A stretch of DNA of 64,000 nt. Origin: Selenomonadales bacterium (lineage in GTDB: Bacteria > Bacillota > Negativicutes > Sporomusales > UBA7701). The stretch spans positions 17,660 to 81,659 of the forward strand of contig JARKNV010000035.1 in assembly GCA_029976065.1 (NCBI GenBank), read 5' to 3'. A model generated the notes under the pieces. The model made no database searches. It was not told the origin of the DNA and saw nothing but the letters and a program-made list of their open reading frames with translations. How positions within the stretch are numbered: position 1 is the stretch's first letter; the number at the start of each line of letters is the position of its first letter. This document shows, one piece after another, positions 61,020 through 64,000 of this stretch. Both the position numbers and the translations under genes were made by a program.

Positions 61020-61412
61020 AAATAGCAAGCATCATGCCCCGCGAAGAACGCAGGCGTTGTGCCGGAGCTGCGGCCACATTTCACTAGGCGGCTTCTCCCC
61101 GGCATTGGGTTCGCCCCCCCGTTGCGGCGACGGCCTTACTTGAAGGGGGCAGCACCCAACGCCGGGAATACGCTGCCTACCTTTGTATTAGGACGCCGGA
61201 GGCGGCGGAGAACGCAGGCGTAGCGCCGTTGCGGAGGACGAATACGCGCCGTTGGCGCAGCGACTACCCGACGCCACACGCCCGTCCATGGACGGACGGG
61301 CGAGGAGCCACCTGTCACGGATGACAGTTGGCGACGGTGGTCGCGGTCGAGTAGTCCGAGCCGTACGGCGCGTTCGGCCGGAGCTCCGGCGCGTAGCCTG
61401 CGTTCTCCGCGG
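61020..61412. other. Structured non-coding island
   Basis: No gene is supported in 60980-61485. A long hairpin runs from CCCGGCATTGGGT (about 61097) to ACCCAACGCCGGG (about 61153-61165), with inner GCCCCC/GGGGGC. A second outer stem joins GCGGAGAACGCAGGCG (61204-61219) to CCTGCGTTCTCCGC (61397-61410). Inside lie CCGTCCATGGACGG, CTGTCA/TGACAG, GACTAC/GTAGTC and GCGCC/GGCGC. This fits a roughly 200-400-nt structured RNA or a repeat element. Confidence 0.5.
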
Positions 61413-61451
61413 AGGACGTGGCATATATAAGTAAAAGCAGCGCAAAGTATA

Positions 61452-61480
61452 AAAGGGAGCGCCGTAATGGCGCTCCCTTT
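61452..61480 (-). terminator. Terminator of the TetR-SMR operon
   Basis: AAAGGGAGCGCC/GGCGCTCCCTTT with GTAAT loop; minus-strand U-run TTTT. Confidence 0.85.
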
Positions 61481-61485
61481 GGCGT

Positions 61486-61812
61486 TTAGTGCGCCGCCCC
61501 TTTCAGGTTCAGCAGCGCTACGCCGGCGACGATCAGGATTATCCCGACGGCGCTGTGGATGTTGAAAGGCTCTTTCCAGATAAACACGGCTACCAACGCT
61601 GTCAAGACTGTTCCCAAGCCCGCCCAGATGGCATACGCCACGTTCAACGGGATGGAAGCCATGGCCTGGGCAACCGTATAAAACGACGCACCCATGCCGA
61701 CGATAAAGGCGAGGCTCGGCAGGAGCTTGGAAAAACCGGCGGACGCTTTGAGCATTGACGTGGAGAATACTTCGCAGGCAATTGCCACACCTAAAAAGAC
61801 ATATCCGTTCAT
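61486..61812 (-). CDS. Small multidrug resistance (SMR) family exporter
   Basis: 108 aa, four membrane helices. The essential Glu14 is present in GVAIACEVFSTSMLKASAGF; YTVAQAMASIPLNVAYAIWAGLGTVLTALVAVFIWKEPF is the conserved middle. It works as a dimer exchanging protons for cationic drugs or guanidinium-like compounds. It overlaps the tetR stop by four bases; the TetR probably controls it. Confidence 0.93.
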   Translation of the reverse strand: MNGYVFLGVAIACEVFSTSMLKASAGFSKLLPSLAFIVGMGASFYTVAQAMASIPLNVAYAIWAGLGTVLTALVAVFIWKEPFNIHSAVGIILIVAGVALLNLKGAAH

Positions 61813-62369
61813 GGGGTTTCCTCCTTGGTTAAACGAATCAAGCGGTTGAAGACTTTGTTACGGACGTCTTCTTCCAGGTGCATGCCGTACAGCTCGTTAA
61901 AGTACAGACCGTCGACGGCAAGCCTGACGATTGTGGAAACGACCGGGTCAATATCGTCATCCGCAATATGGGTTTGCAGACCGCGCAAATGCTGCGACAT
62001 GGCTTTCACCATGCCCGGATCTGTCGCGGCGGCGGCCAGAAAGGCGACATTCATGGCGAAGTCGCCGGCTAGGTGAGTAAACGTTGTCGTTGTGTAGGCC
62101 CTGGTCCACCTTCCTTTTGCGCAGGGGTCGCCGTTAGCGGCTCTTTTCACTTCCGCGATGAAGCTTCGCATTAAATAGTCGTTCATGCCTTTCAGCAAGG
62201 CCTCCTTGCTGGGGAAGTGATAAAGCAGGCCACCCTTGCTGATCTTCGCTTCCTTGGCAACGGCTTCCAGGGTTAACGCCAATACGCCGGCCGTGTTGAT
62301 AATTTGCGCGGCGGCCCGCAGTATTTTTTGCCTGGTGTCAATAGTTTCAAGGGCTGCCTGTTCTTTCAC
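61809..62369 (-). CDS. TetR family regulator of the SMR exporter
   Basis: 186 aa. Helix-turn-helix: TRQKILRAAAQIINTAGVLALTLEAVAKEAKISKGGLLYHFPSKEALL; the C-terminal domain (HLAGDFAMNVAFLAAAATDPGMV) is of the TetR_C type seen with small exporters. GTG at 62367-62369 after GGAGGTAAAGCCC; the in-frame TTG at 62396 is less well placed. A perfect 20-bp palindrome lies in its promoter. Confidence 0.92.
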   Translation of the reverse strand: MKEQAALETIDTRQKILRAAAQIINTAGVLALTLEAVAKEAKISKGGLLYHFPSKEALLKGMNDYLMRSFIAEVKRAANGDPCAKGRWTRAYTTTTFTHLAGDFAMNVAFLAAAATDPGMVKAMSQHLRGLQTHIADDDIDPVVSTIVRLAVDGLYFNELYGMHLEEDVRNKVFNRLIRLTKEETP

Positions 62370-62400
62370 GGGCTTTACCTCCGTCGCGGTTCTCAATTCG

Positions 62401-62429
62401 ATTATATACCGTCCGGACGGTATAGTAAA
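62401..62429 (-). promoter_or_regulatory. Promoter and operator of the TetR-SMR operon
   Basis: TTTACT (62424-62429), 17 bp, TATAAT (62401-62406). The palindrome TATACCGTCCGGACGGTATA (62405-62424) fills the spacer exactly, so a bound TetR would exclude RNA polymerase. Confidence 0.85.
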
Positions 62430-62437
62430 GATAATTT

Positions 62438-62463
62438 AAAACCACCGTTTTCACGGTGGTTTT
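62438..62463 (-). terminator. Terminator of the DHA2 pump gene
   Basis: AAAACCACCG/CGGTGGTTTT with TTTTCA loop. Confidence 0.85.
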
Positions 62464-62469
62464 GTAGGC

Positions 62470-64000
62470 TTATTCGTTTGTTACCGGGACAAGACCCTCG
62501 TCCGCTGCCGCTTCGGGGGCGGGGTTTTTGTCGTTTTGGATGAGGGCGGCGGCGAGGACGCCCAGGACGGCGAGGAGGGCGACGATTTTGAAGACGTCGC
62601 CGTAGGCCATGATGGCGGCCTGTTTGGCGATCATGCCCTGGAGGACGGCGAGGGCCGCGCCCTTGGCCTGGACGGCCGGCATGCCGCTCTGCGCGAACCC
62701 TCCCTGGAGGGCGGCGAGCAGTTGGGAGGCGGCGGCCGAGGAGGTGTTGACGTATTCGCCGAGGACGGCGGCGTGGAAGGTGCTGCGCGTGTCGAGGACG
62801 GTGCCGAAGATGGCGATGCCGACGCTGCCGCCGACGTTTTTGAAGAGGTTGAAGACGCCGGAGCCGACGCCCATTTTATCTTTCGGCAGGGTGGCCATGG
62901 CCGCGTTCGACAGCGGCGACATGGTGAGGGCCAGGCCGAGGCCCATGAGGACGAGGCGGACGGCGATGAAGGGATAGGCCGTGTCGCCGGTCATGGTGTG
63001 GAAGGAGTACATGGCGACGGCGAGAATGAGCATGCCGAGCATGGTCATCGCCCTCCCCCCCGTCCGGTCGGCGAGTTTGCCGCCGAGGGGGGCCATGACG
63101 ATCATGGCGCCGATGAGCGGGAAGAGGGCCAGGCCGGCGTGGATGGGGGTGTAGCCGAGGATATTGCGGAGGAAGAAGGGGATGAGGAAGAGACCGCCCA
63201 TGAGGGTCATGAACGTGATGAAGCCGACGAGGTTGGCGACGGTGAAGGTGGCGCTGCGGAAGAGGCCGAGGTCGACGAGCGGCTCGTCGGCGCGGCTTTC
63301 GATGTAAAGGAAGGCCGCGAGGCTGAGGGCGGTGACGGCGAACAGGCCGAGGATGTAGAGGGAGGTCCAGCCTTCCTTGCCGCCGCGGCTGAGGGCGACG
63401 ATGAGGGCGCTGAGGCCGGTGACGAGGGTGAGGCCGCCGAAGTAGTCGATTTTCTGCGATACTGCCCGGGGCGATTCCTTGAGGAAGAGGACGGCGAGGA
63501 GGATGCCGGCGGCGGAGATGGGGACGATGCTGTCGAAGAGCATCCGCCAGTTGACGTATTGGACGATGTAGCCGCCGACGGTGGGGCCGAGGACGGCGCC
63601 GGCGGCGGCGAAGGCCCCCCACATGCCCATGGCCTGGCCGCGTTCCTCGGGCGGGAAGGCGTCGGCGACGAGGGTCATGGCGTTGGGGAAGAACATGGCC
63701 GCGCCGAGGCCCTGGAGGATGCGGAAGGCGATGACGGACGAACTGCTCCACGCAAGGCCGACCAGCATGGTGGCGGCGGTGAAGACGACGAGGCCGGCGA
63801 CGTAGACTTTTTTGCGGCCGAACTGGTCGCCGAGCTTGCCCATGATGGGCAGGGTGGCGCCGTAGGGGATGGAGTAGGCGAGCAGCACCCAGGTGACGTT
63901 GTCCATGGTGAAGCCGAAGGTGTTCATGATGTTGGTGAGGGCGATGTCGAGGGAGCTGGCGACGTAGCCGCTGAGGACGGTGCCGAGGGAGACGATGAAG
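62470..64000 (-). CDS. DHA2 family drug:H+ antiporter (EmrB/QacA type), N-terminus outside window
   Basis: The visible 510 codons run from the window edge (VSLGTVLSGYVASSLDIALTN...) to the stop at 62470. Helix 1 SLDIALTNIMNTFGF matches the LDxTIVNVALP motif region; GKLGDQFGRKKVYVAGLVVF is motif A; GAVLGPTVGGYIVQYVNWRMLF is the antiporter motif C with the DHA2 WRWIF-like end. Fourteen membrane segments are expected. Only a few N-terminal residues should be missing. Role: export of drugs or toxic organics, perhaps with an EmrA-like protein outside the window. Confidence 0.92.
   Translation of the reverse strand, partial: FIVSLGTVLSGYVASSLDIALTNIMNTFGFTMDNVTWVLLAYSIPYGATLPIMGKLGDQFGRKKVYVAGLVVFTAATMLVGLAWSSSSVIAFRILQGLGAAMFFPNAMTLVADAFPPEERGQAMGMWGAFAAAGAVLGPTVGGYIVQYVNWRMLFDSIVPISAAGILLAVLFLKESPRAVSQKIDYFGGLTLVTGLSALIVALSRGGKEGWTSLYILGLFAVTALSLAAFLYIESRADEPLVDLGLFRSATFTVANLVGFITFMTLMGGLFLIPFFLRNILGYTPIHAGLALFPLIGAMIVMAPLGGKLADRTGGRAMTMLGMLILAVAMYSFHTMTGDTAYPFIAVRLVLMGLGLALTMSPLSNAAMATLPKDKMGVGSGVFNLFKNVGGSVGIAIFGTVLDTRSTFHAAVLGEYVNTSSAAASQLLAALQGGFAQSGMPAVQAKGAALAVLQGMIAKQAAIMAYGDVFKIVALLAVLGVLAAALIQNDKNPAPEAAADEGLVPVTNE

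Noticed and set aside
60980..61450. tRNA or rRNA genes in the structured island
   Set aside because: No cloverleaf with a TTCGANNC arm and no rRNA conserved segments could be found there or elsewhere in the window.

Overview
The window looks like chromosomal DNA of a high-GC, diderm, spore-former-type Firmicute, most probably a Negativicute of the Sporomusa group. The Firmicute signs are the yggS-sepF-proC-ylmH-divIVA-DUF167-ileS cluster, two T-box leaders, sigma-A promoters with 17-bp spacers and strong AGGAGG ribosome binding sites. The outer-membrane signs are two secreted beta-barrel proteins (11851-12480 and 40202-40879). The placement is an inference. No rRNA, tRNA, CRISPR array, insertion sequence or prophage was recognised.

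Region by region. 1-3.7 kb: the start of a flavoprotein gene cut by the window edge, a 48-aa protein, an MFS carrier and a soluble chemoreceptor-like protein. 3.7-10.8 kb: ileS behind an Ile T-box, then the division/proline/PLP cluster, all on the minus strand. 11-16.9 kb: small and surface proteins (DUF5610-like, beta-barrel, CMD, MORN) and a lone LivJ-type lipoprotein with an attenuator leader. 17.1-20.6 kb: a TetR-controlled operon (double flavodoxin, TetR, methyltransferase, metallo-beta-lactamase fold) behind twin 15-bp operators. 20.6-26.3 kb: an unknown gene with a disturbed 5' end, AlkD-like, MFS, PLP decarboxylase and an orphan ParB-like protein. 26.4-30.4 kb: a large chemoreceptor behind a terminator-bearing leader, and a tyrosine phenol-lyase-like gene behind a Tyr-specifier T-box. 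30.4-34.8 kb: a D-amino-acid type operon (ridA, symporter, D-cysteine desulfhydrase, racemase) divergent from a YheO/DauR-type regulator. 34.9-40.2 kb: aromatic amino acid permease, amidase, superoxide dismutase, and a sodium symporter with a 33-aa partner. 40.2-46.9 kb: a second beta-barrel behind an attenuator, a diguanylate cyclase, a histidine kinase and an MFS carrier. 47.1-50.5 kb: a complete ECF transporter. 51-58 kb: TrmB-type regulator/DUF2000, a pyrimidine tract, a slipin, an OFA carrier, and a short FtsH-like protease with a membrane partner. 58.3-64 kb: LUD protein, second soluble chemoreceptor, MarR/GNAT, TetR/SMR and a DHA2 pump running off the edge.

The most interesting signals are non-coding. 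Four intergenic elements (6613-6789, 7017-7192, 10894-11019, 37084-37205) keep the same internal motifs while their terminal stems change in a compensatory way; two of them bracket the ileS T-box. Three other leaders (livJ-like, chemoreceptor, second beta-barrel) carry mutually exclusive hairpins of the attenuator kind. There is also a roughly 350-nt polypyrimidine tract with 23-24-nt tandem units, a helically phased TGACATT repeat array, a structured 0.4-kb island near 61 kb, and a change of GC skew near 58 kb.
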